In this document: piece after piece, positions 25,136 to 38,293 of the stretch | How the letters are laid out: every line of letters begins with the position of its first letter | How positions within the stretch are numbered: the first letter of the stretch is position 1 | Origin: Planctomycetota bacterium | GTDB taxonomy: Bacteria; Planctomycetota; Phycisphaerae; Phycisphaerales; SM1A02 | Reading direction: 5' to 3' | DNA: 44,252 bases | NCBI GenBank assembly: GCA_024226535.1 | Contig: JAAELP010000184.1 | Span: forward strand, 1 to 44,252 | Translations under genes and position numbers: made by a program | Notes under the pieces: generated by a model | What the model saw: the letters and a program-made list of their open reading frames with translations, nothing else | Database searches by the model: none | Told to the model about the DNA's origin: nothing

Positions 25136-26866
25136 GTACCCCGCCGGGACCCCACCCTTGCGGGTGTCGCTGGCGGCGTGGACGCCGGCGTCGTCGACGA
25201 GGATGAGCTGCACCTCGCCGACCGACACCCGCCGGGCCGTCTCGTGGCCGATTCCGGCGACGTCGTCGATCACGCCGGTGTCGGCCCAGCGCTCGTCGAA
25301 GTAGACGCGGTCGGGCATCCACTGGTGATGGAAGCGCGGCACCTCGACGGCGACGTGCGGCGGCATGTCGTACCAGAGGCAGTTGAGGATCGTCTGGAGG
25401 GTGCCCGTGATGATGCGTGGGCCGCCGGAGGCGCCGGCCACGATCACCGGGACGTCGTCGCGGAGCACGATCGTCGGCGACATGCTCGACAGCGGCCGCT
25501 TGCCCGGCTCCGGGAGGTTGCGGTCCGACTGCCGGAGCCCGAACGCGTTGGCGGCGCCGGGGATCGTCGTGAAGTCGTCCATCTCGTTGTTGAGCGCAAA
25601 GCCGAAACCGGGGACGCCGAGTAGCGAACCGAACCGGAGGTTGATCGTCTCCGTGCACGCGACGGCCATACCGGTGCGGTCCACCACCGAGAAGTGGCTC
25701 GTTCCGCCATCCTCCAGATGATCGGTACCGGTGCCGTAGTCCATCGGGGCGCCGGTGGACGTGCGCGAGATCGCCGCGGCCCGGGCGTCGAGGTACTCCG
25801 CGGCGAGGAGGTCGCCGGTCGGCACGTCCACGAACGCCGGGTCGGCGAGCCATCGCGATCGATCGGCGAACGCGTGCTTCATCGCCTCCGCCAGCAGGTG
25901 CACGTACTCGGTGTCGTTGTGATCCGTCGTCGCCGCGTCGACGTCGAGTCGATCGAGGATGCCGAGGATCTGGAGCATCGTGATGCCGCCGCTGGAGGGA
26001 GGCGGCATCGCGACGACCTCGTAGTCGCTCCAGCGACCACGCAGCGGCGCCGTGACGTCGACGCGGTAGCCCGCGAGGTCGGCGGCCGTGATCGGTCCGC
26101 CTCGCCGCTTCATCACGTCGACGATGGCGTCGGCGATCGGTCCCCGGTAGAAGGCGAACGCGCCGTCGCGGGCGATGAGGCGCAGCGCCCGGGCCTGGCG
26201 CGGGTTCGTAAGCCGATCCCCCGGACGCACGTCACCGGCGTGGCACAGTTCGCGCCAGACGTACCCGGCATCGTCGAGCCGGCGCGGGTCCTCGTCGATC
26301 TTCGTCCCCACCGCCTTTACGGCCGCGACGTAGTGGGCGTCGATGACGAACCCCTCCTCGGCGACGCGGATCGCCGGCGCGAGGACGGTCTCGCGATCGA
26401 GCGTGCCGAAGTGCTCGAGCGCGTACAGCAGACCCGCGACCGAGCCGGGCACGCCGACGGCGTGGGCGCCGATCCGGCTCGCGTCTGCGGCCCGGCCGAC
26501 GAACGCGTCGGGCCCGACCGCCCCGGGGGCCGTCTCGCGGTAGTTGATGGCCACTTGCCGCGACGGTCGGCCGTCGGCGGCCGCCGGCACGTGGATCACC
26601 ATGAACCCCCCGCCGCCGATCCCGCAGGAGTACGGCCGCACCACGGAGAGACAGAAGCTCGTCGCGACGGCCGCGTCCACCGCGTTGCCGCCGAGGCGAA
26701 GCACCTCCGCGCCGGCCTCCGACGCCGCGGGATGGTCGGCGGCAACGGCGCCGTGGGCGAAGACGTGCGCCGGGGCGGCCGGCGGCGCCACGCGACAGCC
26801 GGCGAGCAGCACCAGCACCGCGATCGACGCGATCCGGACCGGCAAGGACGCTCGCCCCCCGTTCAC
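25133..26866 (-). CDS. ggt: Gamma-glutamyltransferase (lipoprotein)
   Basis: A 577-residue gamma-glutamyltransferase, an Ntn-hydrolase that cleaves glutathione and other gamma-glutamyl compounds. The signal has lipobox L-A-G-C (C24), so it is probably a membrane-anchored periplasmic lipoprotein. Conserved blocks are GGNAVDAAVAT, Y-S-C-G-I-G-G-G-G-F-M, M-P-P-P-S-S-G-G, the autoprocessing nucleophile T389 in GGTSHFSVVD, and G-A-S-G-G-P-R-I-I-T-G. The C-terminus ends in the family-typical G-Y. Its stop codon TAG (25133-25135) is supplied by the end of the adjacent MITE. GTG 26866 overlaps the TGA of the upstream epimerase gene (GTGA), so the two are coupled. Confidence 0.92.
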   Translation of the reverse strand: MNGGRASLPVRIASIAVLVLLAGCRVAPPAAPAHVFAHGAVAADHPAASEAGAEVLRLGGNAVDAAVATSFCLSVVRPYSCGIGGGGFMVIHVPAAADGRPSRQVAINYRETAPGAVGPDAFVGRAADASRIGAHAVGVPGSVAGLLYALEHFGTLDRETVLAPAIRVAEEGFVIDAHYVAAVKAVGTKIDEDPRRLDDAGYVWRELCHAGDVRPGDRLTNPRQARALRLIARDGAFAFYRGPIADAIVDVMKRRGGPITAADLAGYRVDVTAPLRGRWSDYEVVAMPPPSSGGITMLQILGILDRLDVDAATTDHNDTEYVHLLAEAMKHAFADRSRWLADPAFVDVPTGDLLAAEYLDARAAAISRTSTGAPMDYGTGTDHLEDGGTSHFSVVDRTGMAVACTETINLRFGSLLGVPGFGFALNNEMDDFTTIPGAANAFGLRQSDRNLPEPGKRPLSSMSPTIVLRDDVPVIVAGASGGPRIITGTLQTILNCLWYDMPPHVAVEVPRFHHQWMPDRVYFDERWADTGVIDDVAGIGHETARRVSVGEVQLILVDDAGVHAASDTRKGGVPAGY

Positions 26867-27681
26867 TTCACGAACCTCGCGGTCAGATCGTGGGCCTGCA
26901 CGATGTCCGCCACGCGGTTCTCGCCCGCTTCACGCTCGATGACGAAGTCCACCGGCGGATCGATCGCGGTCGCAACCTCGAAGAACGCCGGCCAGTCCAC
27001 GGCGCCATCCCCCACGGGCACCTCGCAACCCCACGTGCCCGGCGTGGCGGTCGGGATCGCATCCTTCACGTGGATCTGGAGCACTCGGTCGGCGAGCATG
27101 CGCAGCGCGGCCACGGGATCGCCCTTGCCGTAGAGGATCATGTTCGCCGGATCGAAGTTCACGCCCAGCTCGGGACGGTCGAGATCCGCCAGCGCCTGCC
27201 GGAGCGTCGTCGCCGTCTCCTGCCCCGTCTCCAGCGCGACCCGCGCGCCGCGGTCGGCGAAGAGATCCGTCACCTCGCGCAGCCGGTCCAGCAGCCGCGC
27301 GCGCTCGGCGCCGTCACGCGACTCGGGGATGAAGCCGGCGTGGAACGTCACGAGGTCGATCCCCAGCTCCTCCGCGAGTGCGGCGACCGACGCCGCGTGA
27401 GCCCGGTGCTCCGGCCACGCCTCGTCGCGCCGTACGCCGCCGGTGCGCGCGATGGTGTCCAGCGTCGAGTAGTCCTCGCCGGCGAAGGCCAGCATGCCGC
27501 TGACGACCTCGATGCCCGCATCGCGGATCCGGGCGACGTCGTCGGCGACGGAGGCGATGCCGGCGAGCGGGGACAGGGCGAGTTGCAACGCGTCGATGGG
27601 CGTGCCCCGGAGCGTCGAAATCAGCTCTCCCGGTCCCTGGACGCCCAGGCTCCAGCAGCAGACGGCGATTCGTGAACCCAT
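26863..27681 (-). CDS. TIM-barrel sugar isomerase/epimerase-like protein
   Basis: A 272-residue protein of the xylose isomerase-like (AP_endonuc_2) TIM-barrel family. Start ATG 27681 is set by GGGAGG nine bases upstream. Typical strands with metal ligands are visible: L-V-T-F-H-A-G-F-I-P, V-A-L-E-T-G-Q-E, L-G-V-N-F-D-P-A-N-M and I-H-V-K-D-A, ending with V-I-E-R-E-A. No signal peptide, so it acts in the cytoplasm. Members isomerise or epimerise sugars or related keto compounds; the substrate is unknown. It is coupled to ggt. The 172-bp gap to the divergent gene at 27854 shows no recognisable element beyond GC-rich sequence. Confidence 0.85.
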   Translation of the reverse strand: MGSRIAVCCWSLGVQGPGELISTLRGTPIDALQLALSPLAGIASVADDVARIRDAGIEVVSGMLAFAGEDYSTLDTIARTGGVRRDEAWPEHRAHAASVAALAEELGIDLVTFHAGFIPESRDGAERARLLDRLREVTDLFADRGARVALETGQETATTLRQALADLDRPELGVNFDPANMILYGKGDPVAALRMLADRVLQIHVKDAIPTATPGTWGCEVPVGDGAVDWPAFFEVATAIDPPVDFVIEREAGENRVADIVQAHDLTARFVK

Positions 27682-27853
27682 GCCGAGCATCCTCCCAGGG
27701 AGGCCACCGGGGCCTCTTTCGAGGGTCGCCGAGGGCCGGTAGCGGTCGGCTCCCGGGTGGCGTAGCATACCGCTCCCCGGCGCCCGCAGGGACGCGCCGA
27801 GCCACCCGAGCCGGTGACGTCCGGCGGGGTTCGAGCCGGGCCGAGGACTCGCC

Positions 27854-28438
27854 GTGTCGACTGCCAAGATCGATCGAAGCCTGGCCCGCGCCGCGGGCGC
27901 CCGGGAGCGCCCGGGACTCGGCGCGCGTCTCGAGCGGTTCATCAGCCGCCTCAGCACGCGCAACAACTTCTGGCACAAGGTCTGCTCGCTCATCTGGCTC
28001 CCCTACGCGTTCCGCTCGGGGATCTCGATGAAGCGGCTCGACTCCAAGCGCTTCGTCGCCGTCCTGCCGTTCAAGCGCGTCAACCGGAACTGGTACAACG
28101 CGATGGCCGGCGCCGCGCTCCTCGGCAACTCCGAGGTGGCCGCCGGCATGTATCTCTTCGCCGAGATCGGCAGCGACTACCAGGTCGTGTGCAAGGAGAT
28201 GCGTTACAGCTTCCTTCGCCCCTGCCTGGGCCCCGCCGTGTACGACATCGTGAACACGGAGGACGTGGACCGGAAGGTCGACGCGGGCGGCGAGTTCAAC
28301 ATCGATCTCGAGATCGAGGTGCGGCAGCAGCTTCAGAAGAAGGGACGCGAGCGCCGCGTCGGGCGGTGCCAGATCACCTTCCACTGCACGCCGAAGACCC
28401 ACGCCCGCGAGAAGAAGCGCCAGCAGGACGGTCGGTGA
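27854..28438 (+). CDS. DUF4442-like hotdog-fold putative thioesterase
   Basis: A 194-residue cytoplasmic protein. Residues about 65-185 fit the DUF4442/YiiD-C-type hotdog family: V-A-V-L-P-F-K-R-V-N-R-N-W-Y-N-A-M-A-G-A-A-L-L-G-N-S-E-V-A-A-G-M split over one strand and the long central helix, then strands with E-V-R-Q-Q-L-Q-K-K-G and G-R-C-Q-I-T-F-H. Such proteins are predicted acyl-CoA thioesterases. The start is GTG 27854 without a clear ribosome site. The membrane-protein gene follows after 22 bp and is probably in the same transcript. Confidence 0.6.
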   Translation: MSTAKIDRSLARAAGARERPGLGARLERFISRLSTRNNFWHKVCSLIWLPYAFRSGISMKRLDSKRFVAVLPFKRVNRNWYNAMAGAALLGNSEVAAGMYLFAEIGSDYQVVCKEMRYSFLRPCLGPAVYDIVNTEDVDRKVDAGGEFNIDLEIEVRQQLQKKGRERRVGRCQITFHCTPKTHAREKKRQQDGR

Positions 28439-28460
28439 CGCCGCCGGAAACGCGTACACG

Positions 28461-29555
28461 ATGACGAGGACGATCGCCTGGGGCGTCTTCTGTGCTTGTA
28501 GCTGGACGTGGTGCATCGGCATGTACCTGCCGAGGATCATGCTGGACCGGTTCGGTCCCGCCGGCTTTCTCGTCTTCGCGATCCCCAACATCGTCGGCTG
28601 CGCCGGCTTCGGATACGTGCTCGCCACCCGACGGTCGAGCGTGGCCATGGTCGAGCGGCACGGGCCGGCGATGGTCGTGTTCTCGCTCGCGGCGGTGGCG
28701 TTCCACGTCTTCTTCCTCGCGTACCTGGGCTCGGAACTCTGGGCGGAAGCTCCCCTTCCGGGCACCGTGCTCGCCGCGGGGATGTTCGTCGTCGGGCTCG
28801 CCCTCAGCGTGGGACGAGATCGTTTCTGGCTCCCGTTCGCCGTGGCGGTGTACGCGCTGTCGCTGGCCGCGTTCGTGGTGATCGCGCGGGACGTGCCGGA
28901 TCCGTTCGACGTCGTCGGACGTGACGGCGTCGGGGAGCTGGCGTGGTTGGCGCCGGTGATCGTCGTCGGCTTCCTGCTCTGCCCGTACCTGGACCTCACC
29001 TTCCACCGCGCGCGGCAGGAGGCGCCGAGCCACCATGCGTTCGCCGTGTTCGGCGTCACGTTCGCCGCGATGATCGTCCTGACGTGCTTCGTGTGGTTCG
29101 CGCCGTCGCCGGTGCCGTCGCGCTTCGCCGTCGCGCATATCATCGCCCAGTCGGCGTTCACGATGGGAGCGCACCTGCGCGAGGCGCGATGCTCGCCCGC
29201 GCTCGCGTGCGGGATCCGGCGCGGGGTCTACCTGGTGCTGCCGCTCGTCGCGGGCCTCATTCCCTTCGCGCTGCGCGCGCTCATCGACCGGCGCGACGGG
29301 GGCGACGAGGTGTACCTTCGCTTCCTGGTCTTCTACAGCCTCGCGTTCCCGGCGTACGTGCTGCTGTTCATCGGCCCGTGGCGACCGCTGGCGGTCTCCC
29401 GGCGCACGCTGATCGTTCTCGCGATCGTGATCGTGGCATTCGCCCCGCTCTACGAGGCCGGCTTCATCCACCACCGGGCGTGGCTGCTGGCGCTTCCCGC
29501 CGCCGCGATCGCGGGCTGGGCGGTCGTCCGGTCACGGCGCCCCCGGGGAGCCTGA
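28461..29555 (+). CDS. Polytopic membrane protein of unknown function
   Basis: A 364-residue integral membrane protein with about ten hydrophobic segments, from residue 5 (G-V-F-C-A-C-S-W-T-W-C-I-G-M-Y-L-P) to the last helix ([15 protein letters not shown]). The early stretch with W-C-I-G-M-Y-L-P-R-I and N-I-V-G-C-A-G-F-G-Y resembles the start of transporter-like proteins, and C-P-Y-L-D-L-T-F-H-R-A lies near the middle. No family can be assigned. It is the last gene before the drop in GC at about 29560; the 160 bp after it hold no gene. Confidence 0.7.
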   Translation: MTRTIAWGVFCACSWTWCIGMYLPRIMLDRFGPAGFLVFAIPNIVGCAGFGYVLATRRSSVAMVERHGPAMVVFSLAAVAFHVFFLAYLGSELWAEAPLPGTVLAAGMFVVGLALSVGRDRFWLPFAVAVYALSLAAFVVIARDVPDPFDVVGRDGVGELAWLAPVIVVGFLLCPYLDLTFHRARQEAPSHHAFAVFGVTFAAMIVLTCFVWFAPSPVPSRFAVAHIIAQSAFTMGAHLREARCSPALACGIRRGVYLVLPLVAGLIPFALRALIDRRDGGDEVYLRFLVFYSLAFPAYVLLFIGPWRPLAVSRRTLIVLAIVIVAFAPLYEAGFIHHRAWLLALPAAAIAGWAVVRSRRPRGA

Positions 29556-29715
29556 TCTCCTCCGGCCCTAGTCCGGAACATCCCGAGCCAGTACCCAGCC
29601 CTCCGTAGTATCATCGCCATGTGCCGTACAATCTGCCACGTTGCGCTTGAGGCTGAGGAACCGGAGACCATACGTCGCAATCGGCCGTACGATTCGAGAG
29701 AGTGTTTGCCAACGC

Positions 29716-32355
29716 ATGAGCAAGACTACGAGCGCCATTCCAAGAGCTTTCACGGACGGCTCGACATGGGTTCGGGGTGATTTCCATCTGCACACACGAG
29801 CCGACAAGGAGTTCAAGTGCTCGCCAGATGAGAACGCGTATGTTGCTGCATACATCGCAGCCCTCAAGCGGGCTGCGATCGAGGTCGGCGTTATCACGAA
29901 TCACAACAAGTTCGACCGCACTGAGTTCAGGGCTCTCCAGAAAGCGGCTCGGAAAGAGGAGATCCTGCTGCTCCCAGGCGTCGAACTCAACGTGAAGGAC
30001 GGCCAGAAGGGCGTTCACACGCTCCTAGTGTTCAGCGACGAATGGTACAGCAATCCGGCCAACACGAATCACATCGAGAGCTTCCTCACCGCGGCGTTTG
30101 CCGGCCAAGACAACGTCGAGAGCGAGAACAGCCAGTGTAATTTCAATATTGAGACGACCATACAGAAGCTGAACGAGTTCGAGCGAGACTACTTCCTCGT
30201 CTTCGCGCATGTCGAGTACGACAATGGACTCTGGGGCGCTCTTGGAGGCAGACGGATTGAGTCGCTTGGAAACTCAGAGGAGTTTCGGGAGCGCTGCCTG
30301 GGGTTCCAGAAGGTGAGCACTTATGACAAGCGAGAGAAGATCCAGTCACACTTGGGGGCGTGGTACCCCTCCGAAGTCGAGGGAAGCGACTGCAAGTCAA
30401 TCGACAAAATCGGCGAAGGCACGGAATGCTTCATCAACGTCGGGGCATTCACTTACGAAGCCGTCAAGTTCGCCCTGTCGGATTACAGAAGTCGCGTCTC
30501 GAATCAGCGACCGGAATTCACGCACTCCCGCATTCGTGCGATCGGCTTCGAGGGCAGCAAACTCGATGGCAAGCAACTCCACTTCTCTCCCTCTTTGAAC
30601 ACCTTCATCGGCATTCGCGGGAGCGGCAAGTCATCAATCATCGAGTCACTCAGATACGCGCTCGGGATTGAACTGCCGGAGAACGCCGACTCCGATGGTT
30701 ACAAACAGGGATCCGTCAAGAACGCGATCGGCAGCGGTGGCAAGATCACTGTGCGAGCCGTGAACAAGCACGGGGTGGAGTATGAGGTCCGCCGGATTCT
30801 CGGTGAGCGACCCGATGTGTACCGCAATGGCGAACTCCAGCCAGGCGTGAACATTCGGAAGACAGTCCTGCATAATCCGATCTACTTCGGGCAGAAGGAC
30901 CTGTCGAGCAAGGGTGATGGGTTTGAGGGCGACCTCATCGAGCGCCTCGTCGGCGACGATCTAGCAGAGATTCGTCAGTCGATCTCACTGCAGCGCCAGG
31001 CGGTTGTTGAAACCGTACGACGGCTCCAGAAGCTCTCATCAGTGGAGGATCGGGAGCGCGAGTACAAAGCGAAGTTGGAAGATGCGGTGCACCGCCTTCA
31101 GGTGTACAAGGAGCACAAGGTCGAGGAGAGGTTGCCGAGACAGATCTCATTCGATCAGGATGGCCGTGCGATCCGAACTACGGTTGGGCGAGTCGAGAAC
31201 TATCTTCGGTCAGTGGGCGATGTCCTAGCCGAGCATGGCCCGGAACTGAACGAATGCCCGCCCTTCGAGTCCGAGCAAAACCCTGAGTTCTTCGAAGAAT
31301 TCTCGGCAGTATTTGATCGGATCATAGAAGACTTCGAGAGGCTCACTGATGCGCTCGACTCGTCAAAGAGGGTGCTCGGCGAACTAAAGAAGAAGGCGGG
31401 AGAGTTTGATGCGAAGCGCGAAGCGCTGAAGGAAGAGTTCGCAGAGGTGACACGCACCCTGGCGGAGGAGTTGCAGTCGAGCGGCCACGCGACGATCGAT
31501 CCCGATGAGTTTCTCAGGCTGCGAAAGACAATCGAGAACGCGAAGCAGATTCTGGAGGCGCTGAAGAAAGAGAAGGCACAGCGACTCGACATCGAGGGAC
31601 AACTCGACAAGGAACTCACCAACCTAAACGACCTGTGGTACGGAGAATTCAAGCTTATCGAAGGACGGCTAAACAAGATCAACGCAGAGGCGACTGCGCT
31701 TCAAATCACCATCGAATACAAGGGTGACAAACCAGCGTTTCTCAGTTACATCAAGGCTCTGTTTCGTGGTAGTCGGATCCAAGGCCCGAGCCTTAAGCGC
31801 GTAACCGATTCCTTTCGGGATGGGATGGCCATTTGCCGAGCGATTGGCTCTGCCAAAGAGCATGTCGGGGGATCGGGTCCAGTCTTCGAAGAGTACTTCA
31901 ACAACAACCTGAGTGCGATGCTCACATGGCAGGTGCCGAATCGCTACGTCATCAAGTACCATGGCAAGCAGTTGAAGAAACACTCTCTTGGGCAGCGTGC
32001 CTCGGCGCTCATCTTGTTCGTCTTGAGTCAACGCGACAACGATGTGATTATCATCGATCAGCCAGAAGATGATCTCGACAATCAGACGATCTACGAAGAT
32101 GTGATCAAGCTCGTGAGGCGGCTGAAGCCGACGACCCAGTTCATCTTCGCGACGCACAACCCGAACATCCCCGTCCTTGGCGATGCGCAGCAAGTGATTG
32201 CATGCGAGTACACCGAAGACGCAATAAGACCTGATGCGGGGAGTATCGATGTCCCATCGCAACAGGAGGCGATCGTCAAGATCATGGAAGGCGGGCGCGA
32301 GGCATTCCAGCGACGGAAGGAGATCTACCAAGGATGGAAGAGTCAGAACTCCTAG
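29716..32355 (+). CDS. PHP-domain / SMC-like ATPase, TrlF-like
   Basis: An 879-residue protein from ATG 29716 (an upstream TTG is possible). Residues about 19-270 are a PHP phosphoesterase domain with metal ligands D-F-H24-L-H26, I-T-N-H63-N, P-G-V-E90, H101 and A-H165. Residues 283-879 are an SMC/RecN-like ATPase: Walker A GIRGSGKS (299-306), a coiled-coil middle (about 420-690), signature S-L-G-Q-R (757-761), Walker B V-I-I-I-D781-Q-P-E784-D-D-L-D-N and the switch histidine H814 in F-A-T-H-N. This architecture matches the family annotated as TrlF-like AAA-like ATPases. It probably binds DNA or RNA and uses ATP to control the PHP catalytic site. GC is clearly lower than in neighbouring genes, indicating transfer. 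It overlaps the next gene by 22 bp. Defence is an inference. Confidence 0.85.
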   Translation: MSKTTSAIPRAFTDGSTWVRGDFHLHTRADKEFKCSPDENAYVAAYIAALKRAAIEVGVITNHNKFDRTEFRALQKAARKEEILLLPGVELNVKDGQKGVHTLLVFSDEWYSNPANTNHIESFLTAAFAGQDNVESENSQCNFNIETTIQKLNEFERDYFLVFAHVEYDNGLWGALGGRRIESLGNSEEFRERCLGFQKVSTYDKREKIQSHLGAWYPSEVEGSDCKSIDKIGEGTECFINVGAFTYEAVKFALSDYRSRVSNQRPEFTHSRIRAIGFEGSKLDGKQLHFSPSLNTFIGIRGSGKSSIIESLRYALGIELPENADSDGYKQGSVKNAIGSGGKITVRAVNKHGVEYEVRRILGERPDVYRNGELQPGVNIRKTVLHNPIYFGQKDLSSKGDGFEGDLIERLVGDDLAEIRQSISLQRQAVVETVRRLQKLSSVEDREREYKAKLEDAVHRLQVYKEHKVEERLPRQISFDQDGRAIRTTVGRVENYLRSVGDVLAEHGPELNECPPFESEQNPEFFEEFSAVFDRIIEDFERLTDALDSSKRVLGELKKKAGEFDAKREALKEEFAEVTRTLAEELQSSGHATIDPDEFLRLRKTIENAKQILEALKKEKAQRLDIEGQLDKELTNLNDLWYGEFKLIEGRLNKINAEATALQITIEYKGDKPAFLSYIKALFRGSRIQGPSLKRVTDSFRDGMAICRAIGSAKEHVGGSGPVFEEYFNNNLSAMLTWQVPNRYVIKYHGKQLKKHSLGQRASALILFVLSQRDNDVIIIDQPEDDLDNQTIYEDVIKLVRRLKPTTQFIFATHNPNIPVLGDAQQVIACEYTEDAIRPDAGSIDVPSQQEAIVKIMEGGREAFQRRKEIYQGWKSQNS

Positions 32356-33491
32356 AAATTGCTGCACGCGGCGAAGATAGCCGGCACCAATTCAAGGTCG
32401 ATGTGACAAACCCTGATTCGATGGCTGCTGAGATTGTCGCGTTCGCGAATTCAGGTGGCGGACGCATATTCGTAGGTGTACGTAATGACGGGTCGATAGA
32501 ACCGCATGACGCTCAGAGTGTCGGGCGATTGAATCAGCTCATCTCGAACGCCGCTTCACAATCCGTCCGCCCACCTATCAACCCAGCGACGGACAATGTA
32601 GCGACTGATCAAGGTGCCGTCGTGGTAGTCACGGTCCTTGACGGACTCCGGAAACCGTATACAGATGCCCAAGGCAGTATCTGGGTCAAGAGCGGGAGCG
32701 ACAAGCGAAGAGTGACTGCGGTTGAAGAGATGCAACGAATGTTTCAGGAGTCGGGCCTTGTGCATGCGGACGATCAGCCTGTTCCCGGAACGAGTCTAGC
32801 GGACCTTGACCCAGATTATTTTGCTTCGTTCTACGAGAAGCGTTTTGGCGATGCGCTTGATGAGCAGGAACAGTCGCTTCAGCAGGTACTCAGCAATATG
32901 CGTTTGCTTCGCGATGATATGTTGACGATGACGGGCCTGCTGCTCTTCGGTGAGAACCCTCATGCTCTGTTGCCTGCCTTTCATGTCAAGGCGATCGCGT
33001 ATCCCGGCGCTGATGTTGACGTAGAAACATACTTGGACAGCGAGGACTTCACTGGCAAGCTTGAAGACCAGTTCTCAGGCGCCATGGGCTTTCTTCGACG
33101 GAACCTGAGAAAGACGCAGCCGGGTCAAGACGTGAACGCGCCCGGAGAGCTCGAAATCCCGCAGATTGTCCTCGAAGAATTACTCACAAATGCCCTGATC
33201 CACCGCGACTTCTCCATCTCGGCGCCAGTCAGGGTGTTCGTCTTCAATGACCGCGTCGAGATGATCAGTCCCGGGCACCTTCCGAACAATCTCACTGTGG
33301 CGAATATCCTCAGCGGCAACTCCAACATGCGCAATCCGACCCTCTCGTCGTTTGCCACGCACATCCTCCCGTACCGGGGAATCGGTAACGGTATCGTGCG
33401 AGCCCGAAAGGCGTATGCCGAAATCGACTTCGTCGATGACTGCGATGGAAGCAAGTTCCTCGCCGTGATTCGGCGCCCGAGTTTGGGCTGA
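32334..33491 (+). CDS. AlbA_2/Schlafen-type ATP-binding protein
   Basis: A 385-residue protein of the former AAA-4 or divergent-AAA group. Residues about 8-125 are an AlbA_2 (Schlafen-like) nucleic-acid-binding domain with E-D-S-R-H-Q-F-K and E-I-V-A-F-A-N-S-G-G-G-R-I-F-V-G-V. The C-terminal half has the GHKL-like E-E-L-L-T-N-A-L-I-H-R-D-F, V-F-N-D-R-V-E-M-I-S-P-G-H-L and Y-R-G-I-G-N-G-I-V-R. The ATG lies inside the PHP-ATPase gene, behind GGAAGGAG, so the two are translated together. Low GC like its partner. Likely a nucleic-acid-sensing or regulatory partner of the ATPase. Confidence 0.85.
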   Translation: MEESELLEIAARGEDSRHQFKVDVTNPDSMAAEIVAFANSGGGRIFVGVRNDGSIEPHDAQSVGRLNQLISNAASQSVRPPINPATDNVATDQGAVVVVTVLDGLRKPYTDAQGSIWVKSGSDKRRVTAVEEMQRMFQESGLVHADDQPVPGTSLADLDPDYFASFYEKRFGDALDEQEQSLQQVLSNMRLLRDDMLTMTGLLLFGENPHALLPAFHVKAIAYPGADVDVETYLDSEDFTGKLEDQFSGAMGFLRRNLRKTQPGQDVNAPGELEIPQIVLEELLTNALIHRDFSISAPVRVFVFNDRVEMISPGHLPNNLTVANILSGNSNMRNPTLSSFATHILPYRGIGNGIVRARKAYAEIDFVDDCDGSKFLAVIRRPSLG

Positions 33492-33517
33492 CCCCAGCCT
33501 TGATGCCACTCTGCTTA

Positions 33518-33533
33518 GGCGTTCGCGAACGCC
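33518..33533. terminator. Perfect 16-bp palindrome between convergent genes
   Basis: GGCGTTCGCGAACGCC is a perfect palindrome in the 139-bp gap between the AlbA-type gene and secA. A second small dyad, CCCTAG-C-CTAGGG, is at 33603-33615. Neither is followed by a T-run, so a role as terminator is only plausible. Confidence 0.35.
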
Positions 33534-33630
33534 CGGCGTGCTGGCGGCGGACCTAGACGTACCGCAACACCGTGTGCTGTATGTTCCACGCACCAGAACG
33601 CACCCTAGCCTAGGGCCCGGGGCCACTCGA

Positions 33631-37725
<4,095 letters not shown>

Positions 37726-37822
37726 CACTCACCTCTACGAATCTGAGTTGATCAGGGGGCTGAATCGACGACGAGCCGGCGCGCCGGATTCCCGGTCGCG
37801 CGGCTCCTGCACGTGATGCGAT

Positions 37823-38185
37823 TCAGCCGGTCGGCGGCGGCAGGTCGAGCAGATGCTCACCGAGTCGGTCGACGGCGAAGCAGCGGGCCGATACCTCGAG
37901 CCCGACCGCGAGGCACTCGTCCACCGAGTTCGTCACGGCCAGTCCCGTCGCGGGCAGGGCCGCGGTCGTCTGCTCCGCCGCGAGCAGGTCGCGGGCGGCG
38001 GCCGCCACGACCGCGGCCACGCCGCGAACGCCGCGAACCTCGGTCACCCGCAACGCCTGGTCCACGCTCAACGCGGGCACCGTGTGCGCAGCGCGCGCTC
38101 CGGCGGCCATCGCGGCGATGGCCACGAGGGTGGACGCCGTGAGCACGAGGCTCGACGACCGGGATGACGTTTCGGGACGTGGCAT
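37823..38185 (-). CDS. Small exported protein of unknown function
   Basis: A 120-residue protein from ATG 38185. After a short polar start it has a hydrophobic segment (LVLTASTLVAIAAMAAGARA), a signal peptide or anchor with a possible cleavage after ARA. The rest is Ala/Val-rich with V-D-Q-A-L-R-V-T-E-V-R-G-V-R-G-V-A-A-V-V-A-A-A split over one helix, two cysteines (D-E-C-L-A-V-G and A-R-C-F-A-V) and an end in D-L-P-P-P-T-G. No family recognised. Opposite-strand frames across this region are also open, so the call is moderate. The 97-bp gap to secA shows nothing else. Confidence 0.5.
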   Translation of the reverse strand: MPRPETSSRSSSLVLTASTLVAIAAMAAGARAAHTVPALSVDQALRVTEVRGVRGVAAVVAAAARDLLAAEQTTAALPATGLAVTNSVDECLAVGLEVSARCFAVDRLGEHLLDLPPPTG

Positions 38186-38293
38186 GGGGAACCGGGTAAG
38201 TATCGTCCTCCCGAGCCCCCCGGACAAGCACGATCGGCGGCGATCCTGCCTCTCCGGCCCCTGCCCCCCTCCCTTCCCGCCGGCCCGGGGGGG

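Noticed and set aside
27314..29161. 615-codon minus-strand frame across the epimerase and membrane-protein region
   Set aside because: It crosses several real genes in other frames and shows no domain; an artefact of composition.
29556..33630. Attachment-site direct repeats bounding the low-GC island
   Set aside because: Short CCCTAG-like similarities occur at both ends but are too short to be called att sites, and no integrase or tRNA gene is present.
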